Below are positions 1 to 8,775 of a DNA stretch of 13,508 bases, in pieces (position 1 is the stretch's first letter; each line of letters opens with the position of its first letter). The stretch comes from Onstottus_B sp035558335. Lineage in GTDB: Bacteria > Acidobacteriota > Blastocatellia > UBA7656. A program made the position numbers and the translations under genes. Where the stretch lies: assembly GCA_035558335.1 (NCBI GenBank), contig DATMCM010000036.1:1-13508 (forward strand), written 5' to 3'. Under the pieces are notes generated by a model. It made no database searches. It was not told where the DNA came from and saw nothing but the letters and a program-made list of their open reading frames with translations.

Positions 1-1059
1 ACTGCCAGGGTTGGAAGTGCTCAGGTTGCAAAGACACACCACCGAGAAGCGTTGTTCGGGGAATCGAAGAAAATCAGCTCGATAGCCGGCATCCGCGCCG
101 CCGTGCCCCACAGTCTTCAGCCCTTTGTACTCTCCAAGCGAAAGCCCAAACGCGTAGCCAAGTCGCTTGCCGTTGTTAAGCAAGCCTACTGACAGCATCT
201 GGTTGATTCCGGCCTCTCCGCCGACCGTCTTGTCGACAAAGTTCTGATCCCACTTCGCCATGTCTTCGACTGTGGTGAACAGGCTCGTCGCGCCGTAGGT
301 GTCGAAAACCGGGATGCTAACCTTCAGCCCGCCTTGTTTGGTTCGTTGATAAGCAGACGTTCGACCTTTGACGATCATCGAGTGATCGTCGTGAAAATGA
401 GTGCTGGTCATTGCGAGCGGCTTGAAGATGTTGGCGTCGGCGAACTCTCGCAGCGATTGTCCGCTGACCCGCTTCACTATCACCGCCAGCAGCGTATAAC
501 CGGTGTTGCAGTAAAGGTGCTCGGCGCCCGGCTTGAAGTTCAACTCTTTTTGGCGCGAGACCAGTTCGAGGATGTCGCCTTCGGTTATCACATCGTCTTC
601 GCGCCATCCGGCAAGCTCCAGCAGCGACCATTGATCGCGCAAACCGCTGGTGTGATGTATGAGGTGACGGATCGTTATGCGTTCGCCGAAGTCGGGAACC
701 TCGGAGACGTACTTGCGCACGTCATCGTCCAGCGAAAGCTTTCCTTGCTGCGCCAGCAGGACAATAGCCATCGCTGTGAACTGTTTTGATATAGACGCGA
801 CGTGAAAGATCGAGGCTGGCGAGATCGCAACGCCGTCTTCAAGGTTCGATTGCCCATAGCCTCGTTTGTAGACGATCCGACCATCCTTGATCACCGCGAG
901 CGCGCAACCCGGAGAGTCGGGCTTGTCGAATACTGCAAACACCTCATCGACTTTGCCGGTCAGGGAGTTATTGCCGGTCGGGTCGCTCGGACTCGATTGC
1001 GCAAGCACCGTAGCTTCCATCAGCAGCAGCAAAAGACCTGTCGCGCAGTATTTCTTCAC
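1..1059 (-). CDS. Secreted serine hydrolase, beta-lactamase/PBP-like (class C fold), 3' end off window
   Basis: Partial gene: 353 codons are present and the C-terminus lies beyond the left edge. It begins at a GTG preceded by a very strong AGGAGGAG ribosome site. Residues 1-20 form a lysine-led hydrophobic signal peptide ending LA|QS, so the enzyme should be exported. The catalytic S-x-x-K motif is S89-I-S-K92 in a VASISKQFTAMA context, the second motif is Y183-C-N185, and the third, KTG-like box is H319-G-G in GHGGADAGYR. These three motifs define the serine beta-lactamase / penicillin-binding-protein fold, known in esterases, D-amino-acid peptidases and AmpC-type enzymes. The HGG box is more typical of esterase or peptidase-like members than of true beta-lactamases, so resistance should not be assumed. 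It lies 60 bp downstream of the DUF983 gene and may be co-transcribed with it. The exact substrate cannot be read from sequence. Confidence 0.9.
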   Translation of the reverse strand, partial: MKKYCATGLLLLLMEATVLAQSSPSDPTGNNSLTGKVDEVFAVFDKPDSPGCALAVIKDGRIVYKRGYGQSNLEDGVAISPASIFHVASISKQFTAMAIVLLAQQGKLSLDDDVRKYVSEVPDFGERITIRHLIHHTSGLRDQWSLLELAGWREDDVITEGDILELVSRQKELNFKPGAEHLYCNTGYTLLAVIVKRVSGQSLREFADANIFKPLAMTSTHFHDDHSMIVKGRTSAYQRTKQGGLKVSIPVFDTYGATSLFTTVEDMAKWDQNFVDKTVGGEAGINQMLSVGLLNNGKRLGYAFGLSLGEYKGLKTVGHGGADAGYRADFLRFPEQRFSVVCLCNLSTSNPGS

Positions 1060-1061
1060 CG

Positions 1062-1069
1062 CTCCTCCT
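1062..1069 (-). promoter_or_regulatory. Strong Shine-Dalgarno deciding a GTG start
   Basis: On the minus strand AGGAGGAG lies just upstream of the GTG at 1059. It fixes the start of the serine hydrolase, for which no good ATG precedes the signal peptide. Confidence 0.7.
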
Positions 1070-1119
1070 GTCTAATGGTCTCGCCTCTGAACTGTACGCA
1101 GCCCAGAGCTTGCATTCTT

Positions 1120-1509
1120 TCAATTTCTATTGGAATCCAGGTTTCCGATGCGGCTTTTTCTGGGATCCAGAAAATGATCGAGACTCAGCCAAAGGCTGCG
1201 GCTATGATGATAAAACACCAACGGCAACACTACAGCCAGAATCATCAGTATCGAGAGTATTCGTTGATCGATGGTTCCGGTGATCAAGCCATAAATCAGC
1301 AGCGTGCCGAGCAGCAGCGATTCGGTTGCGATGACGTTTATGTAAATCGCACCGATGAAATAGCCCTGCTCGCGCTCGAAAACCAACCCACAATACGGAC
1401 ACTGAGTATTCGTTCGGAAAGGAGAGCGATAGACTCTCCCCAAGCCGCAAGACGGGCAACGGAGCGCGAGTCCGCGCATGAGAATTCGCGTCGTTTTAGT
1501 TGTGGCCAA
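1120..1509 (-). CDS. DUF983 family zinc-ribbon membrane protein
   Basis: A 129-residue protein. The N-terminal part has two CPxCG knuckles, C18-P-S-C-G and C37-P-Y-C-G, in the context LRCPSCGLGRVYRSPF. This is the hallmark of the DUF983 family. Two hydrophobic membrane segments follow, at about residues 50-78 and 84-103, with a polar C-terminal tail. The cysteine pairs probably bind one zinc ion on the cytoplasmic face. Family function is unknown. The longest start is a TTG at 1509, only 5 bp after the TPR gene's stop and without a clear ribosome site, so translation may be coupled to the upstream gene. An ATG at residue 11 is an alternative that still keeps the zinc ribbon. It sits between the exported TPR protein and the secreted hydrolase. 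Confidence 0.8.
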   Translation of the reverse strand: MATTKTTRILMRGLALRCPSCGLGRVYRSPFRTNTQCPYCGLVFEREQGYFIGAIYINVIATESLLLGTLLIYGLITGTIDQRILSILMILAVVLPLVFYHHSRSLWLSLDHFLDPRKSRIGNLDSNRN

Positions 1510-1514
1510 CGTGT

Positions 1515-3182
1515 TTACTTGTTTGCGACAAACATTGCCGCGTGTTTGATCTCTGCCCTCTCATTGTCGGCGTGTGAACAACAGGCCAGGACCTTAGAAT
1601 AGTACGCTCTCGCTTTTGTACGACGTCCGGCGAGCTCGGCCGCCCGTGCCGCGCCATAGAGACCGTTGAGGCGATTTGGCGATTCCCGAAGCGTCGCCTG
1701 GTATTCTCTCAACGCCGCCGCCGGTCGGTGCATCTCGAGCAGCAGATCTCCGAGCAATTCCCGGGCTGGCAGTACCGCGCCAGGCGTAACAGGATGTTTG
1801 TCGGTCGAGTCTTCCAGATCGGCCGCCGAACGCATCAATCGCAGTGCATTGATGTTGTCACCGTTAGCCCTGGCGAGCCACGCCGCCGCCGCTCGACGCT
1901 GGATCTCAACTTGAGTTGCCCAGTCGTAGTTATCGGTTGCGCCTGCGAGTCCTTTCTGAATCTCGACGAGCCGTTCGACGTCCGCGCGGGCTGACTCTGT
2001 CTTGCCGCCGCGTGCCGCGCCGATCGCTCGGGCAAAATAGGTGATCGCCTCTGCCCATCGATATCGCTGCCACGGGAAGTCCGCGGGCTGCACCGTCAGC
2101 ATCGCAGCTTCCGCCCACCGGCGCCGCTCCAGAGCGTAACGGGCCGGAATCGCCGCAAAGGCGTACGCACATTTGAAGTTCTCTGGGTCGGTCTTGCGAA
2201 TATCGCGCAGCTCATCCAGCACTTGCTTAGCCTCGCGATCACGCCCGCTCTGGAGGTACGCATACTCGAGATAGTCCATTGCGTGAAGCTGCTCGTCCCA
2301 GGCGCCTCCCAGGTTATTCCGCGCCGCATAGCTTTTTGCGGCCGCTTCTGAAACGAGGTTGGTATCGATATCCTCCTGCCATAGTCCCAGGCGAGTGAAG
2401 ATATGAGACGGCATATGCTGTGCGTGCGCGGATGCAGGCGCGATCCTGGCGTAGCCACGAGCCGCGGGCAACGCCAGATGAGCCAGCTTCGGGTAGTCGT
2501 AGCTGTGAATCAAGTAGTGCGCGACTCCAGGATGCTCGGGCTGTTCGCGAAGCACGCGGTTCAGAATAACCGCGGCCTTCTTCTGCCTCGCGTAAGTCTT
2601 GTCGGGTGGAACCGTGGTCATCGCGGCCGCGTTCAGCGCAAGAGCGTAAAAGACGCCGGCTTCGCGATCCTCAGGATGACGCAAATAAACCTGCTCCATC
2701 GCGCGTTCGTAAGCCAACGTGCGCGCTGCGTGATCAATCGTGTCCCAGCGAGAGTAGAGCGCCTCGATCGCCGTTATGTATTCGCGCTCGCGAGCGGTCT
2801 TTGCGCCGACTTCTCTGGCCTTCTGAACCGCCGCAGCGCCCTTGGACAACTCCGCCCGAGTCGGCGGCGCCCACAGCGGATGATACAGACTCATCGCGAT
2901 TCCCCAATGGGCCATCGCGCAGGATGGGTCGATTGCGGCGACTCGATTGAATGCCTTCCCGGCCTCGTCGTACTCGAAAGAGTGGAGCCAGGCTACAGCG
3001 CGATTGAATTCAGCTTGAGCTTCGCCGCTGCAAGAGATCGAGAAGCTGACTTTGCCGATCTTCTCCGATTCGTCATGGCGATGTTGGTGGTCTTGTGCCG
3101 CGGTAGCAACTGAAAGAGCCGCTATCAGACTTGCTGCAGCGATCATAGTCATCAGATTGTTTGCTATTGCTCGGTTGGTCAC
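1515..3182 (-). CDS. Exported tetratricopeptide-repeat protein
   Basis: A 555-residue protein with a signal peptide (about residues 1-29, ending ATAA|QD) and then a short His-rich stretch (DHQHRHDE). Residues 57-95 form a clear TPR-like helix pair (FNRAVAWLHSFEYDEAGKAF, then an IDPSCAMAHWGIAMS helix) leading into HPLWAPPT. Further helical repeats occur around 200-330 (including HMPSHIFTRLGLW near 256) and at 430-535, where AAALREYQATLRESPNR is a recognisable TPR. This architecture recurs in exported TPR proteins of Acidobacteria-like genomes. No catalytic motif is evident, so a scaffold role is likely. The start is a GTG that overlaps the TGA of the TrmO gene (GTGA), with GAGGA about 7 bases upstream, indicating coupled translation. 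The partner protein is unknown. Confidence 0.82.
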   Translation of the reverse strand: MTNRAIANNLMTMIAAASLIAALSVATAAQDHQHRHDESEKIGKVSFSISCSGEAQAEFNRAVAWLHSFEYDEAGKAFNRVAAIDPSCAMAHWGIAMSLYHPLWAPPTRAELSKGAAAVQKAREVGAKTAREREYITAIEALYSRWDTIDHAARTLAYERAMEQVYLRHPEDREAGVFYALALNAAAMTTVPPDKTYARQKKAAVILNRVLREQPEHPGVAHYLIHSYDYPKLAHLALPAARGYARIAPASAHAQHMPSHIFTRLGLWQEDIDTNLVSEAAAKSYAARNNLGGAWDEQLHAMDYLEYAYLQSGRDREAKQVLDELRDIRKTDPENFKCAYAFAAIPARYALERRRWAEAAMLTVQPADFPWQRYRWAEAITYFARAIGAARGGKTESARADVERLVEIQKGLAGATDNYDWATQVEIQRRAAAAWLARANGDNINALRLMRSAADLEDSTDKHPVTPGAVLPARELLGDLLLEMHRPAAALREYQATLRESPNRLNGLYGAARAAELAGRRTKARAYYSKVLACCSHADNERAEIKHAAMFVANK

Positions 3183-3664
3183 GCGGGTTCCTCATTCGGA
3201 GTTGGCGTGGCGGCGCCGATTCGTTTTCTGTCTTCAGCTTCAGCCAGCCAGCCTCGCTTCACCTTCTCGCCCGGCACGCTTGATAGGTATGGCTTGATGT
3301 CGAGGATCGGCGTGCCGTCAAGCATGTCCACGCCTTCCACATGCAAGCGCGGACCTTCGCGCCGAGTAAGCTCAACGACGGTAAGACCTATCGGGTTGGG
3401 CCGGTAAGGTGAGCGAGTCGCAAAGACGCCGTGCGGCCGGTCATCCAGCGGCGGCGTTCCCAGAAGCGAATAGCCTACGGCTTGATGAAACATCCAGATG
3501 ACAAACAGGTGTGAGAAGCCTTCGATGTCGGCCAGGCCTTGCTCAAACTCGGGAAGGATCTCGAGGACGCCGGCTGCGTCATGTTTCGCTCCCCAGCCTT
3601 TTGGAATTTGAGCAGTCTCAGAATACGGGCTTCGAACGAATCCAATTGGCCGCATCTCTACCAT
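3179..3664 (-). CDS. trmO: TrmO-type tRNA (t6A37) N6-methyltransferase
   Basis: A short protein (161 residues from the chosen ATG) of the TrmO/TsaA/YaeB beta-barrel family. In this family the enzyme uses S-adenosylmethionine to methylate N6-threonylcarbamoyladenosine at position 37 of ANN-decoding tRNAs. Numbering from the GTG at 3667, visible signatures are IGFVRSPY (8-15), the HLFVIW strand (53-58), the conserved core RPHGVFATRSPYRPNPIGLT (77-96), and DGTPILDIKPYL (117-128). The core is the cofactor-binding signature. It lacks the extra C-terminal domain of the longer E. coli protein, as many bacterial and archaeal members do. The ATG at 3664 is preferred because GAGG lies 7 bases upstream, whereas the GTG at 3667 is too close to it. 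The gene starts 13 bp after the cysteine synthase-like gene and its stop overlaps the TPR gene's start. Confidence 0.9.
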   Translation of the reverse strand: MVEMRPIGFVRSPYSETAQIPKGWGAKHDAAGVLEILPEFEQGLADIEGFSHLFVIWMFHQAVGYSLLGTPPLDDRPHGVFATRSPYRPNPIGLTVVELTRREGPRLHVEGVDMLDGTPILDIKPYLSSVPGEKVKRGWLAEAEDRKRIGAATPTPNEEPA

Positions 3665-3677
3665 CACTCAACCTCGA

Positions 3678-4721
3678 TCAGTCGATGATCTCCCACCCGC
3701 TTTGATACTTATCCAGCTCCTCGCGAGTGTATTCATCCATCGGATGCTCGCGCTCGGGTGACACGACGTGTTTGGGCGAACCGCAAAGCTCAGTGGAAAA
3801 GTACCGCTGCCCGGTATCGCAAATCATCGTTACGATGCGCTTCATCTTCGGATGCTGCTTAGCGATTTTGATCGCCGCGACAACGTTAGCCCCCGACGAG
3901 ATGCCGCAAAAGATGCCTTCTTCTTTTGCCAACCGCCGCGCCATCTCGATGGCTTCGTCGGATTTGATGGTCACGATGCCGGTGAGTAACTTCAAATCAA
4001 GATCGCGCGGAACAAAGCCGTCGCCTATTCCTTCGATCTTGTGCTCGCCCCACTCGCGCCGCGACAACAGCGGGCACTCGGCCGGCTCGCCGGCGTATAG
4101 CTTGACCTTCTTCTTGTGCTTGCGCAGATAGCGTCCTATGCCGGTCAGCTGCCCGCCGGTTCCCTGAGTCCCGACATACGCGTTGATCTTGCCGCCGGTC
4201 TGCTCCCATATTTCCGGCCCGGTCGTCTGGTAGTGAGCCTGGATGTTGTCGGGATTGTCGAACTGCGAGGGCACCCAATACTTGTCGGGATCCTTGCTCC
4301 GGATCTCTTCAAGCTTTTGAAGCGCGAGGTCCACGTCCGACTCGCCGCCGGGCGTGTAAACCATCTGCGTCCCATAAGCCACATCCATTTTTTTGCGCTC
4401 TTCGCTCATGCCTTCGGGCATTACGATGATGCACGGGTAGCCCTTCACCGCCGCAACGAACGAGCAAGCGATGCCCGCGTTGCCGGTCGAACATTCGAGG
4501 ATCGTCATCCCCTCTTTTAAGTCGCCGCGCTTCTCGGCCTTTTCGATCATATTGAGATAGATGCGATCCTTGAGCGAACCGGATGGACTGAAATACTCGA
4601 GCTTGACCAGGATTTCCGGCTCGACGTCGGCAGTCACTCTAGTGAGTTTCACCAGCGGCGTATTTCCTATGCAGTTTAGAATCGACTTTGAATGTTTTCG
4701 GTAGCGAGCCCAGTTCGACAT
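3678..4721 (-). CDS. PLP-dependent cysteine synthase / cystathionine beta-synthase family enzyme
   Basis: A 347-residue fold-type II PLP enzyme. K51 in the FSPSGSLKDR motif is the expected Schiff-base lysine. The phosphate-binding glycine loop is GTQGTGGQLTG (184-194), and GISSGA lies at 273-278 and D302-TGQRYFST at 302-310. CysK/CysM enzymes replace the acetyl or phosphate group of O-acetyl- or O-phosphoserine with sulfide to make cysteine, while CBS relatives use homocysteine. The usual substrate loop TSGNT is S78-T-G-N-A82 here, so the donor substrate is uncertain. It has no C-terminal CBS domain and ends shortly after a YTREELDKYQSGWEI tail. It heads a minus-strand run followed by trmO 13 bp later. 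Its ATG lacks a well-spaced ribosome site: AAAGGA is about 14 bases away. I leave the symbol empty because cysK, cysM and cbs-like are not distinguishable by eye. Confidence 0.88.
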   Translation of the reverse strand: MSNWARYRKHSKSILNCIGNTPLVKLTRVTADVEPEILVKLEYFSPSGSLKDRIYLNMIEKAEKRGDLKEGMTILECSTGNAGIACSFVAAVKGYPCIIVMPEGMSEERKKMDVAYGTQMVYTPGGESDVDLALQKLEEIRSKDPDKYWVPSQFDNPDNIQAHYQTTGPEIWEQTGGKINAYVGTQGTGGQLTGIGRYLRKHKKKVKLYAGEPAECPLLSRREWGEHKIEGIGDGFVPRDLDLKLLTGIVTIKSDEAIEMARRLAKEEGIFCGISSGANVVAAIKIAKQHPKMKRIVTMICDTGQRYFSTELCGSPKHVVSPEREHPMDEYTREELDKYQSGWEIID

Positions 4722-4813
4722 GGTTTGTGTGAACGTCCTTTCTCGAAGCGTCCGGCAGGTGGAGCCACTCTACCAGAACGTTGGGAGACTTTCATCCGAA
4801 TGGGCGTCGGCAG

Positions 4814-4903
4814 TCGTCCTTAGTGCGGCTTCGTGGCTTAGTGCCTTAGTGGCGTAATTCTCTTGCCACTAAGGCACCAAGACACAAGGCCGCACTAAGA
4901 CGA
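4814..4903. repeat. Long imperfect palindrome (REP/MITE-like element)
   Basis: Two arms (4814-4853 and 4865-4903) are reverse complements with four mismatches and one extra base, around an 11-base AT-rich loop. The inner 13 bp (GTGCCTTAGTGGC) are perfect. Both arms are built from CTTAGTG-like heptamers. It lies in the divergent gap 4722-4989 between the cysteine synthase-like gene and msrB. The rest of that gap shows no gene, and I could not identify a convincing promoter. There is no open frame and no U-run, so a REP/MITE-type element fits better than a terminator. Confidence 0.75.
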
Positions 4904-4989
4904 GTTATGTCGGACATCTGCAACTTCAACCCTGGCTGATTTCAACACGCGGGCGGCTCGTGATAGAGTTGGATCAAAGAGGTGCCTCA

Positions 4990-5556
4990 ATGAAATCAGG
5001 ACCATTCAAACTGATAGCCCTTGCCGTGATGGGCGGTCTCGGATTGCTCGCCGTGGTCGGTATTTCAGCAGTGCGACAAACTCGATCCCAGGCCAAGGCC
5101 AGGACCGCCTCGACGACGATCAAACTCTATTCGGTTTCGCAGAAAGGATTCATCATGAGCGAGAAAATCAATAAGCCCGACGCCGAGTGGCAAAAGCAAC
5201 TCACAGCCGAGCAATACCACGTGACGCGGAAGAAAGGGACCGAGCGGGCGTTCAGCGGTGAGTATTGGAACAATCACGAGAAGGGACTCTACAAGTGCAT
5301 ATGTTGCGGCACCGACCTATTCACTTCGGACACCAAATTCGAGTCGGGAACCGGATGGCCGAGCTTCTATCGCCCGGTCGCTAACGAGAACGTCGAAACT
5401 GTGACTGATTCGAGCTACGGGATGCAACGGACAGAAGTGCAATGCCGAAAATGCGGCGCTCATCTGGGTCACGTGTTTGATGACGGGCCTCAGCCAACCG
5501 GGCTTCGATACTGCATGAACTCATGCGCGTTGAAGTTTGAGAAGGAAGGTGAGTGA
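4990..5556 (+). CDS. msrB: Peptide methionine-(R)-sulfoxide reductase MsrB with N-terminal membrane anchor
   Basis: A 188-residue protein that reduces methionine-R-sulfoxide in proteins. The catalytic domain starts near residue 63. The four zinc cysteines are C103, C106, C152 and C155 (YKCICCG and QCRKCGAHLGHVF), ESGTGWPSFY is at 118-127, and the catalytic cysteine is C175 in GLRYCMNSCALKF. C179, four residues on, is an extra cysteine where many MsrBs have alanine. Residues 6-28 are a hydrophobic signal-anchor or signal peptide, placing this form at or beyond the membrane. The ATG at 4990 is chosen over one 10 codons upstream because AAAGAGGTG lies just ahead of it. A second ATG at codon 56 (5155) has its own AGAAAGGA at ideal spacing and would give a 133-residue cytosolic enzyme. 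The 212 bp after the stop hold no recognisable gene. Confidence 0.95.
   Translation: MKSGPFKLIALAVMGGLGLLAVVGISAVRQTRSQAKARTASTTIKLYSVSQKGFIMSEKINKPDAEWQKQLTAEQYHVTRKKGTERAFSGEYWNNHEKGLYKCICCGTDLFTSDTKFESGTGWPSFYRPVANENVETVTDSSYGMQRTEVQCRKCGAHLGHVFDDGPQPTGLRYCMNSCALKFEKEGE
5141..5157 (+). promoter_or_regulatory. Internal ribosome site and ATG within msrB
   Basis: AGAAAGGA (5141-5148) is spaced 6 bases from an in-frame ATG at 5155. Initiation here removes the hydrophobic N-terminus but keeps the whole MsrB catalytic domain. The signal is clear in sequence; its use in the cell is an inference. Confidence 0.5.
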
Positions 5557-5768
5557 GGCGGTCCTCGCTTCGTCCCGAAGGGACTGGGGAACTTATCCCC
5601 CTCCGGTGCGCTTGTCACGCACTCATCTCTGGCGCATCGCCCGGCACTCGCCGTTGGATAACGTGGAGCGCATCGCGCGCCGCCAGCCTCTTCATCATTG
5701 CGTGGTTACTGGGAGCCACGCTCATTTGCAGTTCGAGACAGCCGCCGCGAAAAGGAGAACCGATCGAG

Positions 5769-7493
<1,725 letters not shown>

Positions 7494-7535
7494 CTTTCAA
7501 GACCCGATGGATTTGCAGGGATCAACCGTATACCC

Positions 7536-7822
7536 GGGCCGCTTAGCGGTTACCTATCGATAGAACACGCCGGTCAACAGAATCCCGGGGCCGCATAGCG
7601 GTTACCTATCGATAGAACACGCCGGTCAACAGAATCCCGGGCCGCATAGCGGTTACCTATCGGCAGATCGCAAAGATCAACATAATTGCCGGGCCGCTTA
7701 GCGGCTACCTATCGATAGACCGCGGCGTTCAAAAGAACAGCAGGGCCGCGTAGCGGTTACCTATCGATAGACCACCGAGATCAACATAATTGCCGGGCCG
7801 CGTAGCGGCTACCAATCGATAA
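7536..7822 (+). repeat. Tandem array of six 28-bp cores at 52-bp period
   Basis: Cores start at 7536, 7588, 7639, 7691, 7743 and 7795. Each begins GGGCCGCNTAGCGG(T/C)TACC and ends in CTATCGATAG; the third core reads CTATCGGCAG and the sixth CAATCGATAA. A core holds two palindromes, CCGCNTAGCGG (near-perfect) and CTATCGATAG (perfect). The 23-24-base spacers resemble each other: the first two are nearly identical, and the third and fifth share GATCAACATAATTGCC. The array fills most of the convergent gap 7494-7955, which contains no gene. The flanks 7494-7535 and 7911-7955 show nothing further. Confidence 0.9.
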
Positions 7823-7861
7823 CACCGCGCGACAAGAAACGAGGTAGCCGCTACGCGGCCC
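7795..7861. terminator. Candidate bidirectional terminator hairpin between convergent genes
   Basis: Bases 7795-7813 and 7843-7861 are perfect 19-bp reverse complements separated by 29 bases. The stem is GC-rich and would form in transcripts of either strand. It lies between the convergent amidohydrolase and rluB genes. No U-run follows, so intrinsic termination is uncertain; transcript-end protection is an alternative. Confidence 0.4.
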
Positions 7862-7910
7862 GGTCCGTGGCCAGCTCAGTTTTCTATCGATAGGTAGCCG
7901 CTACGCGGCC
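7843..7910 (-). repeat. Two inverted copies of the 28-bp core
   Basis: Reverse-oriented cores lie at 7843-7861 (GGTAGCCGCTACGCGGCCC, lacking the CTATCGATAG half) and 7884-7910 (with it). They are about 50 bp apart and close the array on its right side. Confidence 0.85.
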
Positions 7911-7955
7911 GTGCAACCAATAGATGGCTACGCCCAAAGGAGAGTGGAGTGCGAA

Positions 7956-8771
7956 TCAAGCCGACGGCAGAGGGCCTCGTTTGGTCTTTGATGGTCTGCG
8001 GCTCTTGACGGAAGGGCGTTTGCGGTTAGGTTTCGGTTGAGTAGCGACCGCATGAAAGAAGCGTTGGATCTCGTTTGGCTTCAGCTCGCGATGCTCGCCT
8101 GGCGCCAGACCCCGATCGTCGATGTGACCGATCCGGACCCGACGGAGCTTCACGACTGAATGGCCGACCGCGTCGAACATTCTACGGATCTGTTGGTTTT
8201 TGCCTTCACGAAGAATGACTTCGTACCAGTTGTTACCCGCTTCTTTGGTCCGCTCGATCAACCGGATCTGAGCCGGCGCGGTGCGGGTCTTGCCCATTGC
8301 GATGCCCCGACGCAAGCGCTCTATCTGAGCTTCACCGGGCGAGCCTTTCACTTTGACGTGATATACCTTCTCGACACGCCCACCCTTCGTCAGCAGATTC
8401 GTCAGCTCGCCATCGTTAGTGAGAATGATCAGCCCCTCGGTGTTGAAGTCGAGTCGGCCGACCGGGTATAACCCGCGTCTTGCAGAAGGCGGGAGAAGAT
8501 GAGCTACGAGCGGGCGCTGCTTCGGGTCGGAAGCTGAAGAAAGGTAGCCGCGAAGCTTGTTGATCAGGATGTAACGCTTCTGTTGCGCGGGCAAAGCCGT
8601 TATCAGCTTGCCGCCGACTTTGACGTGGTCGCGTTCGGGATCGGCTTTCGTGCCGAGCTCAGTAACGCGCTTGCCGTTGACGGTGACCTCGCCGCGCAGC
8701 ATCATCTCCTCGGCCGCGCGCCGCGAAGCTATCCCGGCGTTCGCTATGATCTTTTGAATTCGTTCTAGCAT
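7956..8771 (-). CDS. rluB: 23S rRNA pseudouridine synthase RluB family (RsuA/RluB/E/F)
   Basis: A 271-residue protein. Residues 2-45 form an S4 RNA-binding domain (ERIQKIIANAGIASRRAAEE, then GEVTVNGKRV). The catalytic domain carries G105-RLD-FNTEGLIILTNDG, with D108 as the nucleophilic aspartate. REGKNQQIRRM at about 187-197 is the second family signature. Family members isomerise uridine in rRNA; RluB acts on helix 89 of 23S rRNA. Residues 245-271 are a lysine/arginine-rich tail of the kind common in this family. In many bacteria rluB directly follows scpB. Here 664 bp containing a four-helix-bundle gene and repeats intervene, and the ATG lies only 4 bases beyond the 9-bp array. RluB is preferred over RsuA or RluE/F from the scpB neighbourhood and the S4 domain. 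Confidence 0.92.
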   Translation of the reverse strand: MLERIQKIIANAGIASRRAAEEMMLRGEVTVNGKRVTELGTKADPERDHVKVGGKLITALPAQQKRYILINKLRGYLSSASDPKQRPLVAHLLPPSARRGLYPVGRLDFNTEGLIILTNDGELTNLLTKGGRVEKVYHVKVKGSPGEAQIERLRRGIAMGKTRTAPAQIRLIERTKEAGNNWYEVILREGKNQQIRRMFDAVGHSVVKLRRVRIGHIDDRGLAPGEHRELKPNEIQRFFHAVATQPKPNRKRPSVKSRRPSKTKRGPLPSA

Positions 8772-8775
8772 AAAA

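Noticed and set aside
1..1059. Antibiotic-resistance beta-lactamase
   Set aside because: The S-x-x-K, Y-x-N and HGG motifs fit the broad serine hydrolase family; nothing points to beta-lactam hydrolysis and the C-terminus is not in view.
802..1602. Plus-strand frame of 266 codons
   Set aside because: Antisense to the serine hydrolase, the DUF983 gene and the end of the TPR gene, all of which show conserved motifs on the other strand.
5559..5586. Terminator hairpin after msrB (CTTCG-TCC-CGAAG stem)
   Set aside because: The stem is only 5 bp with a bulge before a few further pairs, and no U-run follows.
5553..5768. 72-codon N-terminal extension of the amidohydrolase
   Set aside because: It has no ribosome site suited to 5553, overlaps the msrB stop, and precedes a clear signal peptide that starts at 5769.
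7536..7822. CRISPR array (28-bp repeats with about 24-bp spacers)
   Set aside because: The spacers resemble one another and two are nearly identical, the cores vary and reverse orientation at 7843, spacers are shorter than usual, and no cas gene is nearby.
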